NCBI GenBank assembly: GCA_030653405.1
Contig: JAURZO010000039.1
Location: 1-22,254, forward strand
Direction of reading: 5' to 3'
Source: Zwartia sp.
Lineage (GTDB): Bacteria > Pseudomonadota > Gammaproteobacteria > Burkholderiales > Burkholderiaceae_B
Length of the DNA: 22,254 bases
The first letter of the stretch is position 1; the number at the start of each line of letters is the position of its first letter. Positions 14,337-22,075 of the stretch are shown here, one piece after another. The notes beneath the pieces are model-generated. The model was not told the DNA's origin. It made no database searches and saw nothing but the letters and a program-made list of their open reading frames with translations. The translations under genes were made by a program, and so were the position numbers.

Positions 14337-15408
14337 AAAACAACACAGGGCGAAGACGCTTAGCCGCCTCACGGAGCATCTGCTCTGTGCTTGCCCAATC
14401 GACACAGCCGTCTGTCACTGAGCACCCGTAAGTCATCTTGGCGTGATCCGCCTGAATGGGCTGGTTCCCCGCCACCAGATTGGATTCGATCATCATCCCC
14501 ACGATTGAACGGTTACCCGCCACAATCTGGCTCACCACGTCGGACATCACCAGAGGCTGAAGCTCCGGCTTTTTATAACTATTCGCATGGGAACAGTCCA
14601 CAACGATATTGGGTCTGATTTTGGCCTTTTTCATCGCATCTTCGGCAAGCGAAATCGACACCGTGTCGTAGTTGGGTCGTCCATCTCCCCCACGCAAGAC
14701 CAGATGGCCATAAGGGTTCCCTGTCGTGTGCACGATCGATACCTGACCCTGGGCACTGATACCTAAGAACCTATGAGGGCGGGCAGCGGACAAAATCGCA
14801 TTAACGGCAACCGTGACGTCGCCATTCGTCGCATTTTTAAAACCAACGGGCGAGGACAGACCGGAAGACATCTCACGATGGGTTTGTGACTCAGTTGTGC
14901 GCGCACCAATCGCATTCCAGGCAATCAGATCACCCAGATACTGCGGCGAAATCGGATCGAGCGCCTCCGAACCAGCAGGCAAACCGAGCTCGTTGACCTC
15001 TAGCAAGAACTGACGGGCGAGCAGCATACCTTCGTCAATACGAAACGAATCATCCATGTGTGGATCGTTGATATAGCCTTTCCAACCGACCGTTGTCCGA
15101 GGTTTTTCAAAATACACACGCATGACAATGAGCAAAACATCCGATACCTCATCAGCTAAAGCTTTGAGCCTTCGTGCGTAATCCATACCCGCGACGGGAT
15201 CATGAATGGAGCATGGGCCAACGACTACAAATCGACGCTGATCCTCACCTCGCAAAATTTTATTGAGTGCCTCACGACCCTCAGTGATGACGTGAGCCGC
15301 TGATTCGGTCAAGGGCAACTGCTGGTGCAGCTGCTGAGGGGTGGGCATCGCAAGAAAGGCAGCAACATGCAGATTTTCGGTCGAGGTGTCAGAAGATACG
15401 GGATTCAT
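14335..15408 (-). CDS. aroG: 3-deoxy-7-phosphoheptulonate synthase, class I (AroG type)
   Basis: DAHP synthase condenses phosphoenolpyruvate with erythrose 4-phosphate, the first step of aromatic amino acid synthesis. The 357-residue length matches class I AroF/G/H enzymes. Metal and substrate residues are visible: GPCSIHDP with C66, YFEKPRTTVGWKGYINDPH, PVGFKNATNGD, LRGGDGRPNYD, VDCSHANSYKKP (His ligand), GMMIESNL (Glu ligand) and GCSVTDGCVDW (Asp ligand). Which aromatic amino acid inhibits it cannot be decided reliably from inspection; the symbol follows the common use for this type. The ATG at 15408 lacks a clear Shine-Dalgarno. A hairpin lies in the leader. It converges on the amidohydrolase gene and diverges from dinB. 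Confidence 0.95.
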   Translation of the reverse strand: MNPVSSDTSTENLHVAAFLAMPTPQQLHQQLPLTESAAHVITEGREALNKILRGEDQRRFVVVGPCSIHDPVAGMDYARRLKALADEVSDVLLIVMRVYFEKPRTTVGWKGYINDPHMDDSFRIDEGMLLARQFLLEVNELGLPAGSEALDPISPQYLGDLIAWNAIGARTTESQTHREMSSGLSSPVGFKNATNGDVTVAVNAILSAARPHRFLGISAQGQVSIVHTTGNPYGHLVLRGGDGRPNYDTVSISLAEDAMKKAKIRPNIVVDCSHANSYKKPELQPLVMSDVVSQIVAGNRSIVGMMIESNLVAGNQPIQADHAKMTYGCSVTDGCVDWASTEQMLREAAKRLRPVLF

Positions 15409-15431
15409 GGTGAGTCGCTTGATCAGGTAAA

Positions 15432-15454
15432 GCGCATTCTTAAAAAGAATGTGC
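15432..15454 (-). promoter_or_regulatory. Leader hairpin upstream of aroG
   Basis: GCGCATTCTT (15432-15441) and AAGAATGTGC (15445-15454) form a 10-bp stem with one G-U or G-A type imperfection and a three-base loop. On the minus strand it lies about 24 bp before the aroG ATG. It could be an operator or an mRNA structure. No leader peptide rich in aromatic residues was seen. Confidence 0.4.
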
Positions 15455-15522
15455 GAGTTTCAACTTGATTAGTTTAAAACATTCACTAGAGTCAAACCTC
15501 ACAATTCCAATACACTGGAAAA

Positions 15523-16671
15523 ATGACGCGCGGCCGCAGAATCGCTCATCTCGATATGGATGCATTTTTCGCATCAGTCGAATTGCTTAGCTATCCCGAA
15601 CTTAAGGGACAGCCCGTTGTCGTGGGCGGTCGAAGCACAGTAGCGCCAGGCATTGATGCCCAGGGCAATAGGACATTTGCGCGTCTGCGCGACTATATGG
15701 GCCGAGGCGTTATTACGACATCGACCTACGAAGCCCGCGCGCTAGGGGTCTTTTCAGGGATGGGTTTGATGAAATCAGCCGCGCTTGCGCCCGATGCCAT
15801 CTTGCTACCCGCCAATTTTGATGCCTATCGGCACTATTCCGGTTTGTTTAAAGGCGCGGTCGCGGCCCTGGCGCCTCTGATCGAAGATCGCGGCATCGAT
15901 GAAATTTACATCGACTTAACCGACATCGACGAAGACACCGCAGCGCTTGCCCAACGCATCAAAAATGCGGTGTTCGAGGCAACGGCACTGAGCTGTTCTA
16001 TCGGCATCAGCCCAAACAAACTTCTATCTAAAATCTGTTCAGACCTTGAAAAACCGAATGGCCTGACGATTTTGAACCCTTCGGATATCCAAACGCGTAT
16101 CTGGCCTTTGCCTGCCAAGAAAATCAATGGCATTGGCCCCAAGGCCAGCGAAAAGCTGACCTCGCTTGGCATTCACACGATCGGAGAGCTCGCGGCGGCC
16201 TCACCAGAGTTGCTGATGGCTCAATTCGGTCGATCCACTGGAACGTGGCTGCACCAGGTCGCTCAAGGGGTCGATGACCGCCCTGTCATCACCTATTCAG
16301 AACCAAAGTCGCTGAGCCGAGAAACAACCTTTGAGCGTGATCTGCATGTCAAGCAAGATCGCGCCAAGCTGTCCGAAATTTTCACCAACCTCTGTCACCG
16401 TGTTGCTGACGATCTCGTCAAAAAGGGATATGTCAGCAAAACAATTGGCATTAAGATCAAATTTACTGATTTTCAAGTGATCACACGCGATATAACGCTC
16501 ACCCACTCTGTGTTTGATGCGGCCAGTATCCGACGTGCCGCGACTGAGTGCTTGCGTCGCGTGCCTCTCAACCAGAAGATTCGACTTCTGGGCGTGCGGG
16601 CAGGCGGCCTCTCCCCCCTTGAGTTAGAGAATGCCGCTGCACCACAACATCAAACGGATCTTCCCTTCTAG
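15523..16671 (+). CDS. dinB: DNA polymerase IV (Y-family translesion polymerase)
   Basis: A 382-residue Y-family polymerase for error-prone synthesis across damaged DNA. Catalytic acids are D11 in HLDMDAFFASVE and D126/E127 in GIDEIYID. The palm-fingers segment TTSTYEARALGVFSGMG, SCSIGISPNKLLSKICSDLEKPNG (split: SIGISPNKLLSKICSD) and helix-hairpin-helix INGIGPKASEKL follow, then the little-finger domain (SLSRETTFERDL onward). It ends QTDLPF, a beta-clamp binding motif. An insertion of about 20 residues after VVVGG (residues 37-57) is longer than in E. coli DinB. It diverges from aroG across 114 bp. I found no CTGT-N8-ACAG LexA box upstream. Confidence 0.95.
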   Translation: MTRGRRIAHLDMDAFFASVELLSYPELKGQPVVVGGRSTVAPGIDAQGNRTFARLRDYMGRGVITTSTYEARALGVFSGMGLMKSAALAPDAILLPANFDAYRHYSGLFKGAVAALAPLIEDRGIDEIYIDLTDIDEDTAALAQRIKNAVFEATALSCSIGISPNKLLSKICSDLEKPNGLTILNPSDIQTRIWPLPAKKINGIGPKASEKLTSLGIHTIGELAAASPELLMAQFGRSTGTWLHQVAQGVDDRPVITYSEPKSLSRETTFERDLHVKQDRAKLSEIFTNLCHRVADDLVKKGYVSKTIGIKIKFTDFQVITRDITLTHSVFDAASIRRAATECLRRVPLNQKIRLLGVRAGGLSPLELENAAAPQHQTDLPF

Positions 16672-16736
16672 GTTTGTTATGCTCATCAATTGCATTCACA
16701 AGCCCTCTTCTCAAGCTTCATCAGGAACGAATGATT

Positions 16737-18146
16737 ATGAGCAACTTCGAGCAACTCAATCTCGTCAGTGCGGCAGACGGGATAGCCAAAAAAACGTTTT
16801 CCTCACGCGAACTCACTGACTGGTCGCTCAACCGACTTGAAACCATTGGTCGAAAATTTAATGCCGTGTTCCGCATTGACAGAGAAGAGGCGCTTGCCCG
16901 GGCACAGGCGCTCGATGCACTCCAAGCGACAGGTATCACGCTCGGTCCGCTTCATGGCGTGCCCCTCGCTCACAAAGACTTAATCGAAGTCGCCAACAAA
17001 GAGATGCATGTCGGCTCGAAGATTCTTAAGGGGAATATCGCTCAAAAAAATGCCTGGGTCATCCGCGAACTCGATGCCGCCGGACAAGTCAACCTCGGTG
17101 CGCTGCATATGGCTGAGTTCGCGATGAGCCCAACGGGTTTCAATGGACATTATGGACATGGACTCAACCCCTGGAATCCTGAATACCCGCCGGGTGGTTC
17201 CTCAAGCGGCTCGGGGATTGCGGTGGCTGCTCGTATCGTTTTTGGCTCGCTGGGCAGCGACACAGGAGGTTCGATCCGCCAACCTGCATTTATGTGCGGC
17301 ATCACGGGGATCAAGCCCACCGCAAAACGGGTGAGTATTGAGGGTGTATTCCCGTTGTCACATACGCTGGACTGTGTCGGTCCGCTTGCACAAACAGCAC
17401 GTGACTGCGCACGCATTTTGACGCATGTCAGCCGCCCCAATCCTGCCGATGCGTGGTGCACGACGCACCCTAACGAAGATTACGAGCAAAGTCTGAACGG
17501 TGATCTCAAAGGCATGCGTATTGGTGTGCCACAGGCGTTTTATCGCGAAAATCTGGACCCAGAAATGGCTGCCGCCCTGACTGTGAGCCTGGAAGTCTTG
17601 CGCAGTCGCGGTGCGACGCTGGTGGAGGTGAACGTACCTGATATGCAACGCATTCATGAGATGACTGCAATTGTTTTGACGGTTGAAGCGGCTCAAGTAC
17701 ATCAGGCGTGGTTCAAGCAAAGACCACAAGACTACAGCGATCAAGTCCGCGCCCGTATCAAGCCCGGGTTTGATCACTCGGGCATTGCCTACGTTGATGC
17801 GCTGCGCGCCAGAGATCGTTATATCAAGGAATTTTTACAGACAAGCTTTGAAAACTGTGATGCATTACATGTGCCAGTAGCCCGCTTTCACACCCCAACA
17901 ATTGCGGACACCACAACGGGCGACATCGACCAAGTGCTTCAGTCCATTGGTCAACTCACCTACACAAACCGTGCGATCAACTATCTGGGTTTACCTGCGA
18001 TGAGTGTACCGGCAGGATTTTCAAGTAAAAAAATGCCTCTGGCATTCCAGCTTGTCGGGCGTCCCTTTGCTGAAAGTACGATTTTAAAAATCGCAGATGC
18101 CTACCAACGGGATACCGCATGGCACACAATGCGACCAGAGGTCTAA
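16737..18146 (+). CDS. Amidase-signature family hydrolase
   Basis: A 469-residue amidase-signature enzyme with the full Ser-cisSer-Lys triad: K80 (PLAHKDLIEV), S155 in GGSSSGSG and nucleophile S179 in GSDTGGSIRQPA. The spacing of these three matches GatA. It would hydrolyse an amide or related bond in the cytoplasm. It is not GatA itself: gatB and gatC are absent, and the region after the signature differs from GatA in what I can see. The start ATG 16737 has AGGAA nine bases upstream; ATG 16731 is too close to that site, and the frame extends to 16674 without homology. It follows dinB by 65 bp and precedes the carboxymuconolactone-decarboxylase-family gene by 72 bp. Substrate unknown; aryl- or acyl-amide catabolism is possible. 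Confidence 0.88.
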   Translation: MSNFEQLNLVSAADGIAKKTFSSRELTDWSLNRLETIGRKFNAVFRIDREEALARAQALDALQATGITLGPLHGVPLAHKDLIEVANKEMHVGSKILKGNIAQKNAWVIRELDAAGQVNLGALHMAEFAMSPTGFNGHYGHGLNPWNPEYPPGGSSSGSGIAVAARIVFGSLGSDTGGSIRQPAFMCGITGIKPTAKRVSIEGVFPLSHTLDCVGPLAQTARDCARILTHVSRPNPADAWCTTHPNEDYEQSLNGDLKGMRIGVPQAFYRENLDPEMAAALTVSLEVLRSRGATLVEVNVPDMQRIHEMTAIVLTVEAAQVHQAWFKQRPQDYSDQVRARIKPGFDHSGIAYVDALRARDRYIKEFLQTSFENCDALHVPVARFHTPTIADTTTGDIDQVLQSIGQLTYTNRAINYLGLPAMSVPAGFSSKKMPLAFQLVGRPFAESTILKIADAYQRDTAWHTMRPEV

Positions 18147-18218
18147 TGCTCTTTTCAAAAAGTTAAGCTATAAAACATAAACAATATTAAACCGCCTACT
18201 TTCACATTCGGATGACAC

Positions 18219-18791
18219 ATGTCAAACACAAAACAAAAAAGATTCCCTCAAGTGACGCTTGAAACACTTCCCGCTGAGTCAAAAGGTCTCGCGCAGGAAA
18301 TTCTGGACATTTCCAGTCTGGGTTTGGCCGGACCCTACAACGTCATGTTGCGCAGCCCCGTTTTTGCTGATCGCATGAAGCGCCTGCTCGATTATTTACG
18401 CTTTAATAATTCATTGCCAATGCGCTTAAGCGAGTTTGCAATTTTGATTCAAGCGCGCCTGTGGTCCTCGCAAGTTGAGTGGGTGGCGCACTATCCAATC
18501 GCGTTGCGCAATGGGTTGCCCGCACATGTCGCGGACGACCTTAAAGCCAATATTCGTCCGCGCAATATGCAACCCGATGAGGATGCCGTCTACGACGTAT
18601 GTATGAACATGAGCAAAGATCACAAGATCAGTGAAGCGTTGTTTCAGCATGCCAAAACAGTGCTCGGCGAGCAGCAACTTGTCGATCTGATTGCCGTGAG
18701 TGGCACTTACGTCACGATTGCGATGCTGCTGAGCTTAGGTGAAGAGCCCATTCCCGAAGGCAAAACACTCCCGTTCCCTGAAGCAGTCTAA
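18219..18791 (+). CDS. Carboxymuconolactone decarboxylase-family protein (Cys-less)
   Basis: A 190-residue all-helical protein of the carboxymuconolactone decarboxylase/AhpD-like family. The core is NSLPMRLSEFAILIQARLWSSQVEWVAHYPIALRNGLP (split: LPMRLSEFAILIQARLW, SSQVEWVAHYPIALRNGLP), with the Glu and His of the family helix kept (VEWVAHYPIAL). The CxxC redox pair of AhpD is absent at the corresponding SSQV, so a peroxidase role is unlikely; the type resembles decarboxylase-like or uncharacterised members often found in catabolic loci. The second half carries the repeat KTVLGEQQLVDLIAVSGTYVTIAMLL. Its TAA (18789-18791) overlaps the stop of the oppositely oriented glycosyltransferase gene (18788-18790). 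It may be co-transcribed with the amidase, but the 72-bp AT-rich gap could also hold its own promoter. Confidence 0.85.
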   Translation: MSNTKQKRFPQVTLETLPAESKGLAQEILDISSLGLAGPYNVMLRSPVFADRMKRLLDYLRFNNSLPMRLSEFAILIQARLWSSQVEWVAHYPIALRNGLPAHVADDLKANIRPRNMQPDEDAVYDVCMNMSKDHKISEALFQHAKTVLGEQQLVDLIAVSGTYVTIAMLLSLGEEPIPEGKTLPFPEAV

Positions 18792-20830
18792 AGCACCGAC
18801 TCTTCAGTCACCCGCAATGAGGCGACAGGCTGACCGGCCTGTTGCCTCTCATGAACTAGCGTAAAAGCTCGCTCCACACCCCGGGCAAAACGCTCAATGT
18901 CAAAGAGCGGCGCTTGTAGACGATTGCGTTCGAGCTTGGCGCGTACGGCGTCAAGTTGAGCACGATCCATGGCGAGTGCAATCGCTTTAGCTTCAAACTC
19001 AGAGCGTTCATGGGTCACGAGTTCGGGCAACCCGACTGCCTTGAGTAAGCTCGCCGCCACTCTGCTCGCAAAGGCGGGCTCTGTGCAAGTCAACACGGGC
19101 AACCCCGCCCACAAGGCATCGCTCGCGGTCGTATGAGCGTTATAGGGCAATGAATCCAAAAATAAATCCGCACACCTCTGTCGAGCCAGATGTTGATCCA
19201 TCGGAACTTTGGGAGCAAAAATCAAACGCTCCGGCGCCACTCCCCTTGCTTGCGCCTCTCGGCGCAGGTTATCCGCCGTTTCAGTGCTGGCCTGCAATAA
19301 CCATAAAATACTATCCGGCACTGCATGCAAAATCGTCATCCACTGGCTAAAGGTCTCGGGCGTAATTTTGTAGTTGTTATTAAAGCAACAAAAGATAAAA
19401 GCCTGCTCTGGCAAGCTAAGCTCGGCACGCGTAAAGCGGTGGGGAGACACGGCTCTCTTGCGATCATTAGGCTGGTAACTATGCGGCAAATAAATGACTT
19501 TCTCATTAAAAAACGCCTCAGTCTCAGACGTAATGACAGTGCTGTCTGCGAGAATGTAATCCATGAACGCCGCACCCATTGTCCCTGGGTATCCAAGATA
19601 ATTAATCTGTATCGGTGCGACTCTTGCTGAGAAAATTCCCGGCCGACACCCTGTGGTGAGCCCACTCAGATCCACAGCGATGTCTAGCTCAAGCTCTCTG
19701 GCGCGCGCCACAACCTGCGCATCAGACTCTGTTTTCACATCGATAAAATGCTCAAAGCCTTTTTCCAGTCGCAATCGCATGTCATCACGCGTATCCGGAC
19801 CGGAAGAAAAAGCAAACACTTCAAATGTTGAGCGATCGTGCGCTTCGAATAAGCCAGCGATGAGGTGTGCGACCGGATGGTTGAAAAAATCAGCGGAGAA
19901 ATAGCCAATCCGAATGCGCGGTTTAGACTGCCGCTTTGAAAATGGCGCTGATACTTTCGGGACAGGATGTTTAGACCTTATCCAGACCTGGGCAGCGCGC
20001 TGTTGCAAAAGCGGATCAGAAGTCAGGGCAAGCAAGGGAAACGGCAAACACGCAGGCTGGTCTGCGCGCACGGCGTCAAGAACCTCAGTCAGGTGACGGT
20101 CATACAAACGCCAATCACACATCTGCATATTGACGTGCAAACGCGTGCCGGACAGATAAGGCGCATGGGGCGTCAGCTCGATTGCCCGATCAAAACTCTG
20201 CGCGGCCTCACGGTATTTTTTTAAACTCGAAAGAGCATTGCCGCGATTGGCATAGGCATTAGCATCCTCAGGTGCCAGCGCAATCGCGGCATCATAGCTC
20301 TGCAAAGCCTCGTCCAGACGCCCGAGCGCGTTGAGCGCATTACCGCGGTTGTAATACGCGACAGCATACTGGGGCGACAAGGTGATGGCACGACTGTAAC
20401 TCTCGAGCGCCTCCTCCCAGCGTCCCATGTTTTGTAAAAGATCGCCACGATTATTATGGGCCTCGACATAATTTGGCTCGAGCTCAAGAGCACGATCAAA
20501 ACGGACGAGTGCAGATTTAAACTTTCCGAGATCCTGAAGCACATTACCGAAATTATTCAGTGCGTGCGGGACATCTGGATCGAGCTTTAAAACTTTGAGA
20601 AAAAGAGTCTCAGCTCGGTCAAGCTGTTGTGTTTGATAAGCGATCAAGGCCAGCATGTGCAGAGCATCAAAATGATTAGGCTGCCATTTAAGTGCGCGCT
20701 CATAGAATGTTTGCGCCTCTTTGAGTTGCCCGTGCTGATGCAATGCCAACCCGTCTTGAAATCGACTATGCGCCTTCATCGCATCCACTGCAGACACTGA
20801 ACGACTCGCAGGAGCAAAATTTTTTGCCAC
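18788..20830 (-). CDS. TPR-repeat protein with OGT-like (SPINDLY-type) glycosyltransferase domain
   Basis: About 680 residues. The N-terminal third holds roughly six tetratricopeptide repeats (AQTFYERALKWQPNHFDAL, AETLFLKVLKLDPDVPHAL, ALVRFDRALELEPNYVEAH, ALESYSRAITLSPQYAVAY, ALQSYDAAIALAPEDANAY, AAQSFDRAIELTP). The C-terminal part is a GT41 domain: RIGYFSADFFNHPVAHLIAG (double His), DLSGLTTGCRPGIFSARVAP, INYLGYPGTMGAAFMDYI, FCCFNNNYKITPE, and the UDP-sugar region FLDSLPYNAHTTASDALW, AGLPVLT. Enzymes of this fold add N-acetylglucosamine or fucose to Ser/Thr of proteins; bacterial targets are usually unknown. GTG 20830 is chosen because GAGG lies six bases before it; TTG 20875 and ATG 20779 are alternatives. 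The gene is monocistronic, convergent with the preceding gene. Confidence 0.9.
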   Translation of the reverse strand: MAKNFAPASRSVSAVDAMKAHSRFQDGLALHQHGQLKEAQTFYERALKWQPNHFDALHMLALIAYQTQQLDRAETLFLKVLKLDPDVPHALNNFGNVLQDLGKFKSALVRFDRALELEPNYVEAHNNRGDLLQNMGRWEEALESYSRAITLSPQYAVAYYNRGNALNALGRLDEALQSYDAAIALAPEDANAYANRGNALSSLKKYREAAQSFDRAIELTPHAPYLSGTRLHVNMQMCDWRLYDRHLTEVLDAVRADQPACLPFPLLALTSDPLLQQRAAQVWIRSKHPVPKVSAPFSKRQSKPRIRIGYFSADFFNHPVAHLIAGLFEAHDRSTFEVFAFSSGPDTRDDMRLRLEKGFEHFIDVKTESDAQVVARARELELDIAVDLSGLTTGCRPGIFSARVAPIQINYLGYPGTMGAAFMDYILADSTVITSETEAFFNEKVIYLPHSYQPNDRKRAVSPHRFTRAELSLPEQAFIFCCFNNNYKITPETFSQWMTILHAVPDSILWLLQASTETADNLRREAQARGVAPERLIFAPKVPMDQHLARQRCADLFLDSLPYNAHTTASDALWAGLPVLTCTEPAFASRVAASLLKAVGLPELVTHERSEFEAKAIALAMDRAQLDAVRAKLERNRLQAPLFDIERFARGVERAFTLVHERQQAGQPVASLRVTEESVL

Positions 20831-20943
20831 ACCAAACCTCAAGTAGAGTTGAATGACTAATTTTAATGCCAACAATTTCTCTTAATCGGCATGCCGGCAA
20901 TTAAAACCCCGCGATCGACCCATAAGGGTTAGAGTGAATACAT

Positions 20944-20966
20944 CCGTCATGGGACGGCCTACCCAT
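20944..20966 (+). promoter_or_regulatory. Overlapping inverted repeats just before the ribosome site of the small membrane protein
   Basis: CCGTC (20944-20948) can pair with GACGG (20953-20957), while ATGGG (20949-20953) can pair with CCCAT (20962-20966). The two helices share base 20953 and interleave. The second ends five bases before AAGG (20971-20974), the ribosome site. It is suggestive only. Confidence 0.25.
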
Positions 20967-20980
20967 TAAAAAGGCACAAA

Positions 20981-21328
20981 ATGAAATTACCTATTCAAAC
21001 TGAACCTGCATTGTGGGGTGCCGTAGCGGGTGCTATTGTTGCAACAGCTCTTGGCTTTGGCTTTGCCGATTGGCACACATCTGGAAAAGTAGAATCGCTC
21101 AGCGCCGCACGAGGATCCGCTGCAACAGTCACAGCACTCGTTCCAGTCTGCACTGAAATGTTTAAACGAGACAGCAATTTCGACGCCAATCTCGCTGCCT
21201 TGAAAAAGACAGATGAATGGGCACGCTATACCTTTATTGAAAAAGGCGGCTGGGGCCAAATGCCTGGCACAGAAAAACTCAATAATGAAACGGCCAGTCA
21301 ATGCGCCAAATCATTGCTAAAAACCTGA
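20981..21328 (+). CDS. Small membrane-anchored protein of unknown function
   Basis: I do not recognise this 115-residue protein. Residues 11-29 (LWGAVAGAIVATALGFGFA) form one hydrophobic segment, probably a membrane anchor rather than a cleaved signal, since no AxA site follows. The remainder (ADWHTSGKVESL, VPVCTEMFKRDSNF, ALKKTDEWARYTFIEKGG, ASQCAKSLL) is soluble, with Cys in VPVC and SQC that could form a disulfide if it lies in the periplasm. AAAGG lies six bases before ATG, a good ribosome site. The gene is flanked by a divergent glycosyltransferase and followed by inverted repeats. The composition looks like a genuine, conserved-type proteobacterial hypothetical protein. Confidence 0.75.
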   Translation: MKLPIQTEPALWGAVAGAIVATALGFGFADWHTSGKVESLSAARGSAATVTALVPVCTEMFKRDSNFDANLAALKKTDEWARYTFIEKGGWGQMPGTEKLNNETASQCAKSLLKT

Positions 21329-21344
21329 GTGTAGATTAATAAAC

Positions 21345-21393
21345 GTGACGTAATGTCACCCTTCAACCTGCCTGACGCGGTCAGCGCAGGTTG
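21345..21393 (+). terminator. Two inverted repeats after the small membrane protein, possible terminator
   Basis: GTGAC-GTAAT-GTCAC lies at 21345-21359. A longer stem follows: CAACCTGC (21364-21371) with GCAGGTTG (21386-21393), extended inside by CTGAC-GCG-GTCAG, leaving only one bulged base. The nearest T-tract (six T at 21409-21414) is over ten bases away, so this is an imperfect intrinsic terminator. It may serve both converging genes. Confidence 0.5.
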
Positions 21394-21419
21394 ACAGACG
21401 ATGAGCGATTTTTTGTCGA

Positions 21420-21569
21420 TCAACGATCTTTTTGTTTGAGCTTGGTGTAAACCGTATTGACGACCGTTGCGCGGACTGGCTCGCTCAGCCCGGAAACGGG
21501 CTTAGGGGTCGAAGTATCTTTCTTCGGTTTCTTTGTTTCTTTGTTGGTTTTTTGCTGACCTTTAGCCAC
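21420..21569 (-). CDS. Small basic protein, 49 residues, unknown function
   Basis: A short frame starting at GTG 21569 and ending with TGA at 21420-21422. The protein begins MAKGQQKTNKETKKPKKDT and continues TPKPVSGLSEPVRATVVN to TVYTKLKQKDR. AGGA lies seven bases before the GTG. The lysine-rich N-terminus MAKGQ..NKE.KKPKKD resembles small conserved hypothetical proteins that I associate with proteobacterial genomes, from memory rather than a search. The N-terminal half looks disordered; no membrane segment. Such a basic tail suggests nucleic acid or ribosome contact, which is inference. It fills an otherwise empty gap and diverges from arfB. Its GTG start and small size make it easy to miss in gene calling. 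Confidence 0.7.
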   Translation of the reverse strand: MAKGQQKTNKETKKPKKDTSTPKPVSGLSEPVRATVVNTVYTKLKQKDR

Positions 21570-21628
21570 GATAGTTTCCTATTGAATAGACGATAAACTA
21601 GTGTACAGGTCTATCGACAAAAATCCCA

Positions 21629-22033
21629 ATGCTCACCACACTCCGCATCCCAGAATCAGAAGTTGAAGTTTCCGCCATGCGTGCTCAAGGTGCCGGGGGA
21701 CAAAACGTCAATAAAGTCTCAAGTGCCATTCACTTGCGCTTTCATATCCCAAACTCGAGTCTCCCCGCTGACGTTAAGGTCAGGCTGTTGGCCTTAAAAG
21801 ACTCTCGTATCACGCGGGACGGGGCGATTGTCATCAAAGCACAGTCCCATCGAAGTCAGGAACTCAATCGCGCAGATGCCTTTGAGCGACTGCATGTGCT
21901 CGTCAATAGCGTTGCCCGACCACCCAAAGCCAGACATGCCACCAAACCAACGTTCGGTTCGCGTCAACGTCGACTGGACACTAAGCGCAAACACGCTGAG
22001 ACTAAAGCGCTGAGAGGCAAATCCGCGCTATAA
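21629..22033 (+). CDS. arfB: Alternative ribosome-rescue factor B (peptidyl-tRNA hydrolase, YaeJ type)
   Basis: ArfB releases nascent chains from ribosomes stalled without a stop codon. The 134-residue length fits the family. The catalytic GGQ is at residues 23-25 within RAQGAGGQNVNKVSSAIHLR, followed by the release-factor-like core (LPADVKVRLLALKDSRIT, GAIVIKAQSHRSQELNR) and a basic C-terminal tail from about residue 103 (KATHATKP-like region, RQRRLDTKRKHAETKALRGK), which in relatives enters the empty mRNA channel. There is no domain for stop-codon recognition, separating it from PrfA/PrfB. The ATG has a poor ribosome site. A LON-domain gene follows after 42 bp in the same direction. Confidence 0.94.
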   Translation: MLTTLRIPESEVEVSAMRAQGAGGQNVNKVSSAIHLRFHIPNSSLPADVKVRLLALKDSRITRDGAIVIKAQSHRSQELNRADAFERLHVLVNSVARPPKARHATKPTFGSRQRRLDTKRKHAETKALRGKSAL

Positions 22034-22075
22034 CAGAGCTATGTCTCAGACCGCTTTCTAAAAAGAGCATTTCGT

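Noticed and set aside
15480..15522. LexA/SOS box before dinB
   Set aside because: I looked for CTGT-N8-ACAG and close variants and found none in the 114-bp gap, so SOS control cannot be claimed.
16737..18146. GatA subunit of the tRNA amidotransferase
   Set aside because: The catalytic triad spacing matches, but gatB and gatC are missing and the neighbours are unrelated to translation, so a catabolic amidase is more likely.
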